A DNA stretch of 64,000 nucleotides. Origin: G963666705 sp963666705. Lineage in GTDB: Bacteria; Pseudomonadota; Alphaproteobacteria; CADEGL01. Shown here in pieces: positions 42,274 through 54,073 of the stretch; positions within the stretch are counted from its first letter, which is position 1; each line of letters opens with the position of its first letter. The DNA is taken from the NCBI GenBank assembly GCA_963666705.2, contig CAXXKO010000014.1, positions 124,001-188,000 of the forward strand. Direction: 5' to 3'. The position numbers were made by a program, and so were the translations under genes. Under the pieces are notes generated by a model. That model had not been told where the DNA came from and searched no databases. It saw only the letters and a list, made by a program, of their open reading frames with translations.

Positions 42274-43683
42274 CTAGGGAACATCCGCGCCCTGGGCCCT
42301 ATCCGCCCCGACGAGGCCGAGACTCTTGAGCTTTCGGTGCAGAGCCGAGCGCTCCATGCCGACGAAGCTCGCCGTGCGGGAGATGTTGCCCCCAAAGCGG
42401 GTGATCTGGGCCAGGAGGTAGTCGCGCTCGAAGACCTCGCGCGCCTGGCGCAACGGCATGCCCATGATCTCCCCCGCCTTGTCGCCGTTGAGGGCGGCGG
42501 GGCTGATAGCGGCGATCTCCGGCGGCAGCATGTCGGCGCCAATGACGCCGTCCTGCTCGCCTGGCGCCATGATCAGCAGCCAGTCGATCACGTTACGAAG
42601 CTGGCGCACATTTCCCGGCCAGTCGTAGGCCTGAAGGGCGGCCATGGCGTCGTCGCCGAGGCGCCGCGGCGACAGGCCCGCGCCCTCCGCCGCACGGCCG
42701 ACGAAATATTCCGCCAGAGGTGGGATATCGTCGCGCCTCTCGCGCAATTGGGGCACCTCGATCGGCACCACGTTCAAGCGATAGAACAAGTCCTCGCGGA
42801 ACCGGCCGGCATCGATGGCGGCGCGGATGTCGCGATTCGAGGTGGCGATCACCCGCACGCTGACCTCGACGCGGCCCGCGCCGCCGACGCGCTCGAAGGT
42901 CTGCTCCTGCAACACCCGGACGATCTTGCCCTGGGTCTCGAGCGGCATATCCGCGACCTCGTCTAGGAGGAGGGTACCGTTATGCGCACGCTCGAAGGTA
43001 CCGACCTTGCCGGGCCCCTCGGCCCCGTTGGCGCCGGGCTCGATACCGAACAGCTCCGCCTCCATGCGCCCCGGTTCCATGTTGGCGCAGTTGAGCGCGA
43101 CGAAGGGCCCGCCGGCGCGCCGGGAGCCGGCATGGACCAGGCGCGCCACGATCTCCTTGCCGACACCGGCCGGCCCAGTGATAAGCACGCGGCTACTCGT
43201 CGGCCCGACCCGATTGATGGCCTGGCGAACCTGCTGGATCGCCGGCGACGCGCCGACCAGCTCGGTGACGTCACCCGCCCGCAGGCGCAGCTCGGCGATC
43301 TCGCGGCGCAGGCTGGCCGCCTCGATGGCGCGCTCGATGAAGAGCAGCAGGCGGTCGGCCTTGAACGGTTTCTCGATGAAGTCGTAGGCGCCCTTCTTGA
43401 TGGCCGCCACGGCCGTCTCGATGTTGCCGTGGCCGCTGATCATGACCACCGGCAGTTCGGGGTGCTCCGCCATCACGACATCGAGGATCTCGAGCCCATC
43501 GAGCTCGCTGCCCTGCAGCCAGATATCGAGCACCACGAGGCTCGGCCGGCGCGTGGCAATGGCTTCGAGGGCGCTCTTGCTGTCCGCCGCCTCGCGCGGC
43601 TCGTATCCCTCGTCCACGAGGATACCCGCGATCAAGGCGCGAATATCCTCCTCGTCATCGACGATCAGGATGTCATGAGACAT
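42274..43683 (-). CDS. ntrX: Nitrogen response regulator NtrX
   Basis: A 469-residue response regulator: receiver domain with ILIVDDEEDI and phospho-Asp in LVVLDIWLQGSE (about 54), AAA+ domain with Walker A GPAGVGKE (about 172) and Walker B GTLLLDEVADMP, and a Fis-type helix-turn-helix (NISRTASFVGMERSALHRKL). The GAFTGA loop that contacts sigma-54 is absent; the segment reads GANGAEGPGKVGTFE. This is normal for NtrX and implies it does not act as a sigma-54 activator. The start overlaps the ntrY end by 11 bases. Confidence 0.95.
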   Translation of the reverse strand: MSHDILIVDDEEDIRALIAGILVDEGYEPREAADSKSALEAIATRRPSLVVLDIWLQGSELDGLEILDVVMAEHPELPVVMISGHGNIETAVAAIKKGAYDFIEKPFKADRLLLFIERAIEAASLRREIAELRLRAGDVTELVGASPAIQQVRQAINRVGPTSSRVLITGPAGVGKEIVARLVHAGSRRAGGPFVALNCANMEPGRMEAELFGIEPGANGAEGPGKVGTFERAHNGTLLLDEVADMPLETQGKIVRVLQEQTFERVGGAGRVEVSVRVIATSNRDIRAAIDAGRFREDLFYRLNVVPIEVPQLRERRDDIPPLAEYFVGRAAEGAGLSPRRLGDDAMAALQAYDWPGNVRQLRNVIDWLLIMAPGEQDGVIGADMLPPEIAAISPAALNGDKAGEIMGMPLRQAREVFERDYLLAQITRFGGNISRTASFVGMERSALHRKLKSLGLVGADRAQGADVP

Positions 43684-45949
43684 TAGCGGTCTTTTCCAAG
43701 TCCCTCGCCTCGTCCGCCGGCTCCATCCGCCGGGCGTTCGTGGCATTGGGGATATCGAATACGAGCCGGGCCACCGCCCCGCCGCCTTCACGGTCCTCGA
43801 GGCTCAGGTCGCCGCGGTGATCTTCCATGATTTTCTTGACGATTGCCAGACCAAGGCCCGTGCCCTTGGCCCGCGTCGTCACGTAGGGCTCCGTCAAATG
43901 ATGCCGTTCCTCCGCGGGCAGGCCGATGCCGTTGTCGGCGACTTCGATCGCGATTTGGTCTCCCTCCTCGACGATGGCGAGTCGAATGTGCCCGCGCGGC
44001 GGCTCACCTCCGTCCTCCGCCTTGCAGGCGCCTATGGAGTCGGCCGCATTCTGGAGCAGGTTGGTCAGCGCCTGGCCGATCTGGCGGCTGTCGCAATCGA
44101 ACAACGCCTGGCGTTCGGACAGCACGGCCTCGTATTCGATCGTCGGATTGCCGGTGCGCTGTAGGATCAATGCCTGCCTGCACACGTCGTTGAGGTCTTC
44201 CACCTTCATCACCGGCGCCGGCATGCGGGCGAAGGCCGAGAACTCGTCGACCATGCGGCCGATGTCACCCACCTGACGCACGATGGTGTCCGTGCAGCTC
44301 TCGAAGGTTTGGGGGTCGCTCTTGATTTCCTTCAGGTATTTGCGCTTGAGCCTCTCGGCGGAGAGCTGGATCGGGGTCAGCGGGTTCTTGATCTCGTGGG
44401 CGATGCGGCGTGCTACGTCCGCCCAGGCCGCTATGCGCTGAGCCGACTGGAGCGCCGTGATGTCGTCGAACGTGACCACGTAGCCCAGAATCTCCTGCTC
44501 GTCCCGCTCGACCGTCACCCGCACGAGAAGTGTCCGCGAGCGGCCGCCCGTACCGATCCCAATCTGCGATTCGACATGCCCCCGGGACCTGTGCCGCGCC
44601 GCCTTCACGAGATCGGCCATCTCCGGCACCGCAGTGCCGAGAGGCCGGCCGATGAGGGCATCGAGATCGGTCGACAACAGGAAGGACGCTGTCCGGTTCG
44701 GCAGATTGACCCTGCCCTCTTCATCGAGCCCGATCACACCGGCCGAGACGCCCGCGAGCACCGCTTCGGTGAACCGACGGCGGGTATCGAGCTGGCGGTT
44801 GGCCTCCACCAGCTCCCCCTGCTGGGTCTCGAGCTGGCTCGTCATTCGGTTGAAGGCGTGGCTGAGCGTTCCAATCTCATCCCGCTCGGGTATCTCCGGC
44901 ACCCGCGCCGAAAGGTCGCCCGCGCGCGCCCGCTCCGCCGCCGCGATGAGGGCGCTGACCGGCCGCGTGATCTGGGTCGCGAACATGAGCCCGACCCAGA
45001 TCGCCGCCAGCAGCAACAACAGAGCCAACACCCCGAATATCATGGCGAAGTTGATCTGGAGACCCGACCTGGTGCCCTCCAGCCGCTCGTACTCCTCGAC
45101 TGCCTCGCGCGTCCGCTGCACGTGGTTGAGCACACCCGGGTCCACGAAACGGCCGACATAGAGAAACATCTCGACCAGCCGGTTCACGCGGACGAGGGCC
45201 CGCACCCGGTCGCCGCTGTCCGTGGTCATGATGGACACGTCACCCGTTCGCGCCTTCGCGATGGCCCAGGCGGGCACGGGATCGAACTCGAGGGCGAAGC
45301 TCAGCCCGGAGCTGGCCAGAACCCGACCCCGGCCATCGAAAATGATCGCTTCCGGCAGCGTGCGCAGCTCCGCGTGCGCGCTCAGCAGCCGGCTCAGCAG
45401 GCTGGGGTCGCCCAGCACCACGGGACTCTCCTGCTCGATGGCATAGGCCATGGCGAGGATGTCGGCGCGGATGTTCTGCTGGTGCTCGCTCAGGTAGGAC
45501 TGGGCCACGGCGAGTGATTCGCTAAGCGCCGTGCGAACCCGATCGCTGAACCAGGATTGGATGCCAAAATTGAGAAACAGGACGGAAGCCACCGCCACCA
45601 CGATTGCTGGCGTCACGGCCACGAAACTGAACAGCACGACGAGGCGCACGTGGAGGCGCGAGCCCGCCGAGCCGCGACGCCGCTCGACCCAGACCTGTAC
45701 GATACGCCGCGCGACCACCGCTCCCAGCAGAAGGAGAAGCACCAGGTCGACGTTGAGCAGGACCAGGATCGTATCGGGATCGGGCCCGAAGGGCGTGGAC
45801 CGCGTGAGCTCGACGTAGGTGGCAACCCCGGACACGAGAGCCGCCGCCGCGAGGACAAAGGCCAGCTTGCGGGCCAAACCAGCCCGCCGCAACCGGCGGA
45901 GGAGACTGGTCGATTTCTTCTGCTGAGATTCAGCCGTATCGGCTGTCAT
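43673..45949 (-). CDS. ntrY: Membrane sensor histidine kinase NtrY
   Basis: A 758-residue kinase. Membrane segments lie about 27-47, 60-82, 105-130 and 300-325, bounding a periplasmic sensor region. They are followed by HAMP (TRPVSALIAAAERARAGDLSARVP in parts, about 330), PAS (about 385-490), the phospho-His in ARRIAHEIKNPLTPIQL (about 516) and the ATPase domain with N box NLLQNAADS and DNGIGLP, TGLGLAIVKKI. It phosphorylates NtrX in response to nitrogen or redox state. Confidence 0.95.
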   Translation of the reverse strand: MTADTAESQQKKSTSLLRRLRRAGLARKLAFVLAAAALVSGVATYVELTRSTPFGPDPDTILVLLNVDLVLLLLLGAVVARRIVQVWVERRRGSAGSRLHVRLVVLFSFVAVTPAIVVAVASVLFLNFGIQSWFSDRVRTALSESLAVAQSYLSEHQQNIRADILAMAYAIEQESPVVLGDPSLLSRLLSAHAELRTLPEAIIFDGRGRVLASSGLSFALEFDPVPAWAIAKARTGDVSIMTTDSGDRVRALVRVNRLVEMFLYVGRFVDPGVLNHVQRTREAVEEYERLEGTRSGLQINFAMIFGVLALLLLLAAIWVGLMFATQITRPVSALIAAAERARAGDLSARVPEIPERDEIGTLSHAFNRMTSQLETQQGELVEANRQLDTRRRFTEAVLAGVSAGVIGLDEEGRVNLPNRTASFLLSTDLDALIGRPLGTAVPEMADLVKAARHRSRGHVESQIGIGTGGRSRTLLVRVTVERDEQEILGYVVTFDDITALQSAQRIAAWADVARRIAHEIKNPLTPIQLSAERLKRKYLKEIKSDPQTFESCTDTIVRQVGDIGRMVDEFSAFARMPAPVMKVEDLNDVCRQALILQRTGNPTIEYEAVLSERQALFDCDSRQIGQALTNLLQNAADSIGACKAEDGGEPPRGHIRLAIVEEGDQIAIEVADNGIGLPAEERHHLTEPYVTTRAKGTGLGLAIVKKIMEDHRGDLSLEDREGGGAVARLVFDIPNATNARRMEPADEARDLEKTANVS

Positions 45950-45989
45950 GCCAACCTACGCTGCAACCGTGTCGGGCGCCGGCTCGCGG

Positions 45990-47446
<1,457 letters not shown>

Positions 47447-47450
<4 letters not shown>

Positions 47451-48574
47451 GGCACACCCGCCAATCGGGCCTCGTGGGCTGGCAGTAGGACGCGGAGCTC
47501 GGTCCCGCCGGCACCAGTCTCGAGCTCGATCACGCCGCCATGGTCGTCGACCAGCTTGGCGACCAAGGCCAGGCCCAGCCCCTTGCCCGCGGGCTTCCCC
47601 GTCACGAAGGGATCGAAGAGGTGGGGCCGCAGGCCCTCGGGAACGCCGGCACCGTTATCCGCCACGCTGATTGCGATGGGAAGGTGGACGCGCCCGCCAA
47701 CGCCCGCCGGCGCCACCCGCACCCCATGCCGGTAGGCGGTCGAGAGCACGATCTCGCCGCCATCCCGGGAAACTGCCTCGGCCGCGTTCTTGACCAAGTT
47801 GAGGAAGACCTGGATCAGCTGGTCCCGGTCGCCGAACACGGGCGGCAACGAGGGGTCGTAGCGCTCGACGATCGCCACCCCGCGGGCCGCGCCGGCCTCG
47901 GCGACGCGGCGCACGCGGTCGAGCACCTCGTGAATGTTGACGGCACCGCGTTCGGGTTGCGGCCCATCGGAGAAGGCCTCGACCCGCTCGACGAGCGCGC
48001 AGATGCGGTCCGCCTCCTCGCAGATCAGGCTGGTCAGCGCGCGGTCCTCCTCGGAGACGCCCGACTCCAGGAGCTGGGCCGCGCCCCGAATGCCGGAAAG
48101 CGGATTCTTGACCTCGTGCGCCAGCATGGCGGCGAGGCCCGTGATGGAGCGTGCCGCGTTGCGGTGGCTGAGCTGGCGGTCGATCGCGCGCGGCACGGAC
48201 TGGGCACGGAAGGTGACCACCTGATGACCGGGCGCCTCGGGCAAATACGCGGCCAGCGCCGTGACGAGATGCGAGCCGATCCGCGGGGTCTCGATGGTGA
48301 GGTCGTATTCGGTCCGGCTGCCGCCCCCCTCGCGAACCTCTCCAATGAGGGCGAAGAGCGGGCTGTCCGCCGGAATCAGCCCGTCGAGCGCCCGGCCGTG
48401 AAGGCGGAGCGCGCCGGCATTGAAGAACTGCTCGGCCGCCGCGTTGGCGTAGGCGACCCGCCCCAGGGGATCGACCACGATCGTCGCGTCGGCGAGGGCG
48501 TTGAGCACCGCCTCCGCCCCGATCTCCGGCTCGCGATCGAGCCGCCGCGCCGGCGTCGGTACCGCCACTCTCAC
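47447..48574 (-). CDS. ntrB: Nitrogen sensor histidine kinase NtrB
   Basis: A 375-residue soluble kinase without membrane segments. A PAS domain (ALADATIVVDPLGRVAYAN, about 22-40) precedes the phospho-His in LAAMLAHEVKNPLSGIRG (about 151) and the ATP-binding domain with NLVKNAAEAV and GKGLGLALVAKL. With PII protein it controls NtrC phosphorylation. GTG 48574 overlaps the dusB stop as GTGA, so translation is coupled; no better start lies inside. Confidence 0.95.
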
Positions 48575-49557
48575 GCCGCCACCCGGTCGAGCTCGCGGGA
48601 GAAGAAAGTTCGAATCTCGGCCTTGACCGCCTCCGGCTCCGCCAGGCGATTGATCCGCGACCGGAACTCGGCCGATTCGTGCAAGCCCTTGCTGTACCAG
48701 GAGATATGCTTGCGCGCGACGCGCAGGCCCGTCTCGGTGCCGTAATGGCTCAGCATATCCTCGTAATGGGCGAGGACGGTCACCATACGCTCGTCGAGGG
48801 TTGGGTCCGGCAGGCGCTGGCCCGTGCGGAGATAGTAGATGACCTGGCGCGGGAACCATGGCCGGCCATAGCAGCCGCGCCCGATCATCACCCCGTCGGC
48901 CCCCGATTCATCGAGGCAGCGCCGGGCATCCTCCAGGGTCTCGATGTCGCCATTGGCGATCACGGGGATGCCGACCGCCTCCTTGACGGTGCGGATGAAC
49001 TTCCAGTCCGCGATGCCATTGTAGAGCTGGCACCGGGTCCGGCCGTGGATCGAGAGCATGCGGATGCCACACGCCTCGGCGATGCGCGCGAGCGCGGGGG
49101 CGTTGCGGCTCTCGTCGTCCCAGCCCGTGCGCATCTTGAGGGTCACGGGCAGGTCCACGGCGCGGACGGTCGCCTCGAGAATGCGCGTGGCGAGCGCCTC
49201 GTCGCGCATCAGGGCGGAGCCCGCATGACCCTTCACCACCTTCTTGACCGGGCAGCCGAAGTTGATGTCGATGATGGCGGCACCCCGGTCCGCGTTGAGG
49301 CGCGCGGCTTCGGCCATCACCGCCGGATCGCGGCCGGCGAGCTGCACCGCCATGGGGAATTCCTCGGCGCAGTTGGTCGCGAGCTTCATGGACTGGCGGT
49401 TTTGGCGGATCATGGCCTGGCTCGCGATCATCTCCGAGACCACGAGCCCGGCCCCGCTCCGCTTGACCAGGCGGCGGAACGGCATATCGGTCACGCCCGA
49501 CATGGGCGCGAGGATCACGGGTTCCGCGAGCGCGACAGGCCCCACCTGGATGCCCAT
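48571..49557 (-). CDS. dusB: tRNA-dihydrouridine synthase DusB
   Basis: A 328-residue FMN enzyme that reduces uridine in the tRNA D-loop. ILAPMSGVTDMPFRRL (about 15-30), the catalytic Cys in DINFGCPVKKVVKG (about 105), SIHGRTRCQLY and ANGDIETLEDA are standard. As nifR3 it heads the ntrBC operon in many alphaproteobacteria, as here. Confidence 0.96.
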   Translation of the reverse strand: MGIQVGPVALAEPVILAPMSGVTDMPFRRLVKRSGAGLVVSEMIASQAMIRQNRQSMKLATNCAEEFPMAVQLAGRDPAVMAEAARLNADRGAAIIDINFGCPVKKVVKGHAGSALMRDEALATRILEATVRAVDLPVTLKMRTGWDDESRNAPALARIAEACGIRMLSIHGRTRCQLYNGIADWKFIRTVKEAVGIPVIANGDIETLEDARRCLDESGADGVMIGRGCYGRPWFPRQVIYYLRTGQRLPDPTLDERMVTVLAHYEDMLSHYGTETGLRVARKHISWYSKGLHESAEFRSRINRLAEPEAVKAEIRTFFSRELDRVAA

Positions 49558-49704
49558 TATTTAGGCACTTTCAAAGATTGATGAGATTTTGGGCAATATG
49601 CCCGCGCGCGCCCTGCGATGCAACGGGAAACCGCGTGCCAGGCGCGGCAAGGCCATGGTAATGAAGCGCCACGCGAAACAAGAGGCGAGGAAGCGGACGG
49701 GGCG

Positions 49705-50895
49705 ATGGCGGCGGGTTGCATCGGAATCGTGGTCGCGGCGGGACGCGGCCACCGCTTGGGCGGAGAGATACCCAAACAATACCGCCCGCTTGGCGGCCGC
49801 CCCCTGTTGCGCCATTGCCTCGACGCGCTCTGCGCCCATCCGAAGGTCGATGCGGTACGCGTCGTGCTCCACCCCGACGACTGGGCGCTCTACGAGGCCG
49901 CGGCCGAGGGGCTCGACCTCCTGCCGCCGGTCGCGGGCGGCGCCACGCGGCAGGAGTCGGTCCGCCGCGGCCTCGAAAGCCTGTCCGGCATCGAGCCGGC
50001 GCGGGTGCTGATCCACGACGCCGCGCGCCCCTTCCTCGAGCCCGCCATCATCGACCGCATCCTCGCGGCGCTCGACGACCGGCCAGGTGCCATTGCCGCC
50101 CTCCCCGTGGTCGACACCTTGAAGCGCGGCGCGGACGGCGCCAGCGCCGGCACCGTGGAAAGATGCAACCTGTGGCGCGCCCAGACGCCCCAGGGCTTCC
50201 ACTACGGGGAGATCATGGCAGCCCACCAGTCCGCGCCCGCCGAAGGGCTAACCGACGACGCGGCCGTGGCCGAGGCGGCGGGCCTCGCCGTCGCCCTCGT
50301 CATGGGGGCGGAGGAGAATTTCAAGGTGACCACGGAAGAGGATCTCGCCCGCGCCGAGCGTCTGCTGACGACGCGCGGACACGCCGGCGAATGGGAGACG
50401 CGCACCGGACTCGGTTTCGACGTCCACCGCTTCGGCCCGGGCGATCATGTCTGGCTGTGCGGCGTGCGCATCGACCACGACCGGGGGCTGATCGGCCATT
50501 CCGACGCCGATGTCGGCTTGCACGCGCTCACGGACGCCATCCTCGGGGCCGTGGGGGCCGGCGATATCGGCCATCATTTCCCGCCCTCCGACCCGCAATG
50601 GCGGGACGCCGCCTCCGACCGCTTCCTCGCCCACGCCGTTGCCCTCGCGGCCGCGCGCGGCGCGCGGGTCGCGAGCCTCGACGTGACGCTCATCTGCGAG
50701 CGGCCGAGGATCGGCCCCCACCGTGCCCGGATGGTGGCGCGGATCGCCGAGATTACCGGAATTGCCGAGGACCGGGTCAGCGTCAAGGCCACCACCACCG
50801 AGGGCCTCGGCTTCACCGGCCGGGGCGAGGGCATCGCGGCCCAGGCCGCCGCGAGCGTACGATTGCCTTTGCGCGACGGTGGCGCGGGGCCGTAA
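49705..50895 (+). CDS. ispDF: Bifunctional IspD/IspF isoprenoid enzyme
   Basis: A 396-residue fusion of two steps of the MEP pathway. The N-terminal IspD part (to about 230) makes CDP-methylerythritol: VVAAGRGHRLGGEIPKQYRP binds CTP, and HDAARPF is conserved. The C-terminal IspF part makes the cyclodiphosphate: GFDVHRFG and LIGHSDADVGLHALTDAI hold zinc ligands. Fused ispDF is typical of alphaproteobacteria and epsilonproteobacteria. ATG 49705 is where homology to IspD begins. It is divergent from dusB and overlaps pgpA as TAATG. Confidence 0.97.
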   Translation: MAAGCIGIVVAAGRGHRLGGEIPKQYRPLGGRPLLRHCLDALCAHPKVDAVRVVLHPDDWALYEAAAEGLDLLPPVAGGATRQESVRRGLESLSGIEPARVLIHDAARPFLEPAIIDRILAALDDRPGAIAALPVVDTLKRGADGASAGTVERCNLWRAQTPQGFHYGEIMAAHQSAPAEGLTDDAAVAEAAGLAVALVMGAEENFKVTTEEDLARAERLLTTRGHAGEWETRTGLGFDVHRFGPGDHVWLCGVRIDHDRGLIGHSDADVGLHALTDAILGAVGAGDIGHHFPPSDPQWRDAASDRFLAHAVALAAARGARVASLDVTLICERPRIGPHRARMVARIAEITGIAEDRVSVKATTTEGLGFTGRGEGIAAQAAASVRLPLRDGGAGP

Positions 50896-51380
50896 TGCCC
50901 TCGCCCTCGCCCGTCGGCGATTTCGGCCGGCATCCGGCCTGGTGGCTCGCCACCTGGTTCGGGGCCGGGGCACTTCCGGTGGCGCCGGGGACCTGGGGCT
51001 CGCTCGCCGCCCTGCCCTTCGCCTGGGCGATCGCCACGGTTTTCGAGCCCTGGGCCCTGGCGGTCGCGGCGGCGGCGCTCTTCCCCCTGGGATGCTGGGC
51101 GTCCACCATCTACATGCGGCGCACTAGCACGCCCGACCCGGGCCCAGTGGTGATCGACGAGGTGGTGGGCCAATGGCTCACCCTCGCGGTGGTGCCGGTG
51201 GACTGGCTTGCCTACGCAATCGGCTTCCTGCTGTTCCGCGTCGCCGACATCCTCAAGCCCTGGCCGGCCTCCTGGGCCGACCGGTGCGTCCATGGCGGGC
51301 TCGGGGTCATGCTCGACGATGTGTTCGCCGCCGTCTACGCTGGTGCCGGCCTCTATTTCGTCATCTGGTGGATCGGCTGA
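50895..51380 (+). CDS. pgpA: Phosphatidylglycerophosphatase A
   Basis: A 161-residue membrane phosphatase that makes phosphatidylglycerol from its 3-phosphate. WFGAGALPVAPGTWGSLAAL (about 21-40), DPGPVVIDEVVGQWL and MLDDVFAAVYAG hold the conserved acidic residues, with three to four membrane helices. The start overlaps the ispDF stop. Confidence 0.93.
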   Translation: MPSPSPVGDFGRHPAWWLATWFGAGALPVAPGTWGSLAALPFAWAIATVFEPWALAVAAAALFPLGCWASTIYMRRTSTPDPGPVVIDEVVGQWLTLAVVPVDWLAYAIGFLLFRVADILKPWPASWADRCVHGGLGVMLDDVFAAVYAGAGLYFVIWWIG

Positions 51381-51383
51381 AAC

Positions 51384-51872
51384 ATGTTCGACGACGCCCT
51401 CCTCGGACAAGCTGAACGGGTCCTCGAATCGTGCCGTCGGGCCGGCTTGCGGCTCGCCACCGCCGAATCCTGCACGGGCGGCCTGATCGCCGGGTGCCTG
51501 ACCGCCGTCGCCGGCTCCTCCGACGTGGTGGAGCGCGGCTTCGTCACCTATGCCGACGAGGCGAAGATCGAGCTCCTCGGCGTGCCGGTGGCGCTGATCG
51601 CCGCCCACGGGGCCGTGAGCGCGCCCGTGGCCCGGGCCATGGCGGAAGGCGCGATCGCGCGATCGCGCGCCGGGCTCGGCATTTCGGTTACAGGCGTCGC
51701 GGGCCCCGGCGGCGGATCGATCGAGAAGCCCGTCGGCCTGGTTCACATCGCCGCCGCCCGCGGCACCCGGCCCACTCTCGACGAAAGGCACGTCTTCCCT
51801 GGCGACCGCACCGCGATCCGCCTCGCCGCCGTCGCCGCCGCGCTCGACCTCATTGAGCGACGGATCGCCTGA
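51384..51872 (+). CDS. CinA/PncC C-terminal-type nicotinamide-nucleotide amidase
   Basis: A 162-residue protein consisting only of the CinA C-terminal domain, with LATAESCTGGLIAGCLTAVAGSS (in parts, about 26-48) and GVAGPGGGSIEKPVGLVHIA. PncC enzymes deamidate NMN to nicotinate mononucleotide in pyridine nucleotide salvage. It lies three bases behind pgpA and overlaps the next frame by 20 bases. Confidence 0.93.
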   Translation: MFDDALLGQAERVLESCRRAGLRLATAESCTGGLIAGCLTAVAGSSDVVERGFVTYADEAKIELLGVPVALIAAHGAVSAPVARAMAEGAIARSRAGLGISVTGVAGPGGGSIEKPVGLVHIAAARGTRPTLDERHVFPGDRTAIRLAAVAAALDLIERRIA

Positions 51873-52650
51873 AGCGGGCGGGCCGCCGCCCAGCTCCGTG
51901 CCCGCGGCCGGCGGCGCGCCGCGCGCTCCGGGTCATGGACCATCCCTCTCAGGCTGGAACGTGTTGGCTATCGTGGCCCTCGCGGGCCTCTTCATGGGCG
52001 CCATTGTCGTCGCGGTCTCGCTGGCCGTCGAATGGGGCGGCGCAGCCGTCCCCGTGCTTCCCGTGCTCTATGCGGGGCTCGCGCTGCAGGCCCTCGCCAT
52101 CTGGGGCAGCGTCTATCTGGTAGCGACGCGCCGATATGGTATCGGACCTCGCGCCCTCGGCTTTCGCGGCCTTTCGTGGCGGGCGCTCTTTCGCGCCGTC
52201 GGGGTCTGGCTCGTCTGCTTGCCCATCATCGCGCTCGTCCTCGGGCTCGGCTCGGAAGTCTTCGAGGTCGAAGAGGGCGCGCGTCAGATCGACGACCTCG
52301 CGATTCTGCTCGAGACGCCGGCCCGGTTCGCGGGCGCCCTTCTGTTCGTCGGCATCCTCATGCCCTGGTCTGAGGAGCTACTGTTCCGCGGCGTGATCTA
52401 CGGCTGGGCGCGTACCCGCTTCGGCGTCGGCCCGGGGGCCGTGCTGAGCGCCCTCGTATTCAGCCTGCCCCACCTCTACCTGGAGGTGCTGATCCCGGTG
52501 TTCGTCCTCGGCATCGCATTCGCGCTGATCTACGAGTGGACCGGCACCCTATGGGCCGCTTTCGCCGTCCACGCCGCTCACAACTCGCTACACCTGGTCT
52601 GGCTTTACCTGTCCATCCATTACGGCGCGCCGCTGCTGGATTTCGTCTGA
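51853..52650 (+). CDS. CPBP-family intramembrane glutamic protease
   Basis: A 265-residue protein with about seven membrane segments. The CPBP (Abi/Rce1) motifs are SEELLFRGVIYG (Glu-Glu-x-x-x-Arg, about 173), FSLPHLYLEV (His motif about 207) and HAAHNSLHLVW (His-x-x-x-Asn, about 242). In other bacteria members process peptides or quench quorum signals; here the substrate is unknown. The start is uncertain: TTG 51853 overlaps the previous gene, and GTG 51898 is the in-frame alternative; neither has a clear ribosome-binding site. Confidence 0.82.
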   Translation: MSDGSPEAGGPPPSSVPAAGGAPRAPGHGPSLSGWNVLAIVALAGLFMGAIVVAVSLAVEWGGAAVPVLPVLYAGLALQALAIWGSVYLVATRRYGIGPRALGFRGLSWRALFRAVGVWLVCLPIIALVLGLGSEVFEVEEGARQIDDLAILLETPARFAGALLFVGILMPWSEELLFRGVIYGWARTRFGVGPGAVLSALVFSLPHLYLEVLIPVFVLGIAFALIYEWTGTLWAAFAVHAAHNSLHLVWLYLSIHYGAPLLDFV

Positions 52651-53088
52651 GGCCGGCGGCCCGTAGAGCACCGCTGCGCGATCCTCGAAGGCGGCGACCA
52701 TGCGCCGCACCGCCTCGTGGAACAGGGGGCCGATGAGGGCCTGGAGGACGCGGGAGCGGAACTCGAAGTCGACGTGGAAATCGACCAGCGTGCCGCCCCC
52801 TTCCGCCGGCTCGAAGGTCCAATGGTTCTCGAGATGGCGGAACGGCCCTTCGGCATAGGTCACGTCGATGCGATCGGGCCGCCGCAGCACCACGCGGGAG
52901 GTGAAGCGCTCGCGGATCATGCGAAAGCCGATCACCAGGTCGGCGTGGAGCACATCGCCCTCGCGCCCGCGAACGCGCGCCGCCACACACCAGGGCAGGA
53001 ACTCGGGATAGCGGCCGATATCGGCCACGAGATCGAAGAGCCGCGCCGGCTCGTAGGCCAGCACCCGTTTCTCAGCGTGACGCGGCAC
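52588..53088 (-). CDS. Coq10/RatA-type START-domain protein
   Basis: A 166-residue START-like protein beginning MPRHAEKRVLAYEPARLFDLVADIGRYPEFLPWC (in parts), the usual N-terminus of alphaproteobacterial Coq10/RatA family proteins that bind ubiquinone. VDFEFRSRVLQALIGPLFHEA near the C-terminus is also conserved. GTG 53088 gives the family start, 7 bases after the lipA stop. The 3' end overlaps the convergent CPBP gene by 63 bases. Confidence 0.88.
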   Translation of the reverse strand: MPRHAEKRVLAYEPARLFDLVADIGRYPEFLPWCVAARVRGREGDVLHADLVIGFRMIRERFTSRVVLRRPDRIDVTYAEGPFRHLENHWTFEPAEGGGTLVDFHVDFEFRSRVLQALIGPLFHEAVRRMVAAFEDRAAVLYGPPASDEIQQRRAVMDGQVKPDQV

Positions 53089-53095
53089 GGCCGCC

Positions 53096-54043
<948 letters not shown>

Positions 54044-54073
54044 GCGGTATCCGGTTGCCGGGCTTGGGGTTCC

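Noticed and set aside
40831..42966. A 711-codon open frame on the plus strand
   Set aside because: It is the mirror of trkA and ntrX, His/Asp/Gly-rich without any recognisable domain.
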